The notes beneath the pieces are model-generated. The model worked only from the letters and a program-made list of their open reading frames with translations, ran no database searches and had not been told where the DNA came from. A program made the translations under genes and the position numbers. Positions 63,802 to 64,000 of a stretch of DNA of 64,000 nt are shown here, piece by piece. Source of the DNA: JADKBO01 sp965230345 (lineage in GTDB: Bacteria > Bacteroidota > Bacteroidia > Chitinophagales > Saprospiraceae); NCBI GenBank assembly GCA_965230345.1, contig CBDDKR010000002.1:2666001-2730000 (forward strand), read 5' to 3'. The first letter of the stretch is position 1, and every line of letters begins with the position of its first letter.

Positions 63802-64000
63802 ATGAAAAAGATTCTATTTCCAACGGATTTCTCAGAATTATCAATTAATGCATTTACATATGCCTTGGACTGGGCACATCGATTAAATGCTTCTGTTGAT
63901 GTAATTCATATCAAGGATTTGACCTTTGACTACAAAGTGGAATTGGAACAGGATATTGCAAATTTTGAGAATAATGTTTCTAAGTTTGATAAATTTGACC
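63802..64000 (+). CDS. Universal stress protein (UspA family), 5' part, runs off the window
   Basis: The first 66 codons are visible from ATG 63802. The start MKKILFPTDFSELSINAFTYALDWAHRLNASVDVIHIKD is the UspA N-terminal strand-loop-helix, with Asp9 in the nucleotide-binding position. UspA proteins sit beside membrane transporters in several bacteria. Here it follows TRAP and PiT-like genes. The 3' part, including the ATP-binding GxxG(S/T) motif, is outside the window. Confidence 0.88.
   Translation, partial: MKKILFPTDFSELSINAFTYALDWAHRLNASVDVIHIKDLTFDYKVELEQDIANFENNVSKFDKFD

Noticed and set aside
1..64000. tRNA, rRNA, CRISPR, IS or prophage features
   Set aside because: I looked for cloverleaf-type sequences, regularly spaced direct repeats, transposase or integrase motifs and found none that I could support by eye.

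Overview
The window is AT-rich DNA that reads as the chromosome of a Bacteroidota bacterium, most likely a free-living gliding member of the Saprospiria/Flavobacteriia side. That placement is inference. It rests on a gldA-gldF-gldG operon, secreted proteins ending in Por/type IX secretion (T9SS) sorting domains, TonB receptors paired with surface lipoproteins (DUF4249 or beta-helix), an OmpA protein with thrombospondin type-3 repeats, and promoters matching the Bacteroidota -7 box TAnnTTTG. I see no rRNA, tRNA, CRISPR array, phage or IS element.

Layout. 1-6283 (minus) is the 5' part of a giant Cys-rich surface protein with 13 degenerate tandem domains; it runs off the left edge. 6.4-15.6 kb holds kdsB, a TlpA-like thioredoxin protein, the OmpA/TSP3 protein, a lipid kinase/RluA/riboflavin synthase cluster, malate dehydrogenase and small envelope proteins. 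15.9-23.7 kb has an unknown membrane protein, a TonB receptor/DUF4249 pair, a META-domain lipoprotein and a WG-repeat/TonB_C protein. 23.9-30.9 kb has bestrophin, xseA-xseB, sucC, an M43-like T9SS metalloprotease and malic enzyme. 31.0-36.4 kb (minus) carries gldA-gldF-gldG plus a DUF4340 gene, and a DUF58 gene. 36.8-45.4 kb has a saccharopine dehydrogenase-like protein, maf, a UbiA-type prenyltransferase, tilS, hemH, surE-small membrane protein-lpxB and an ECF sigma factor. 45.9-53.6 kb has a GH18 T9SS protein, asnS, an amidase, a CCA-adding enzyme, an LpxH-like phosphatase and a glycosyltransferase. 53.8-58.1 kb is a beta-helix surface lipoprotein and its TonB receptor, separated by a strong hairpin terminator. 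58.3-59.8 kb is MarR/nitroreductase/DoxX. A sparse 0.93-kb gap holds a very stable hairpin and a possible 41-residue membrane peptide. The right end has a TRAP transporter QM pair without a substrate-binding protein, a PiT-like transporter and a universal stress protein cut by the edge.

How it fits together: much of the window serves the outer membrane, with lipid A/Kdo synthesis (kdsB, lpxB, LpxH-like), TonB-dependent uptake, T9SS cargo and the gliding ABC transporter. The least explained features are a three-copy intergenic repeat with a conserved stem-loop (about 14.9, 22.1 and 45.7 kb), the 13-repeat giant protein, and the hairpin element near 60.2 kb.
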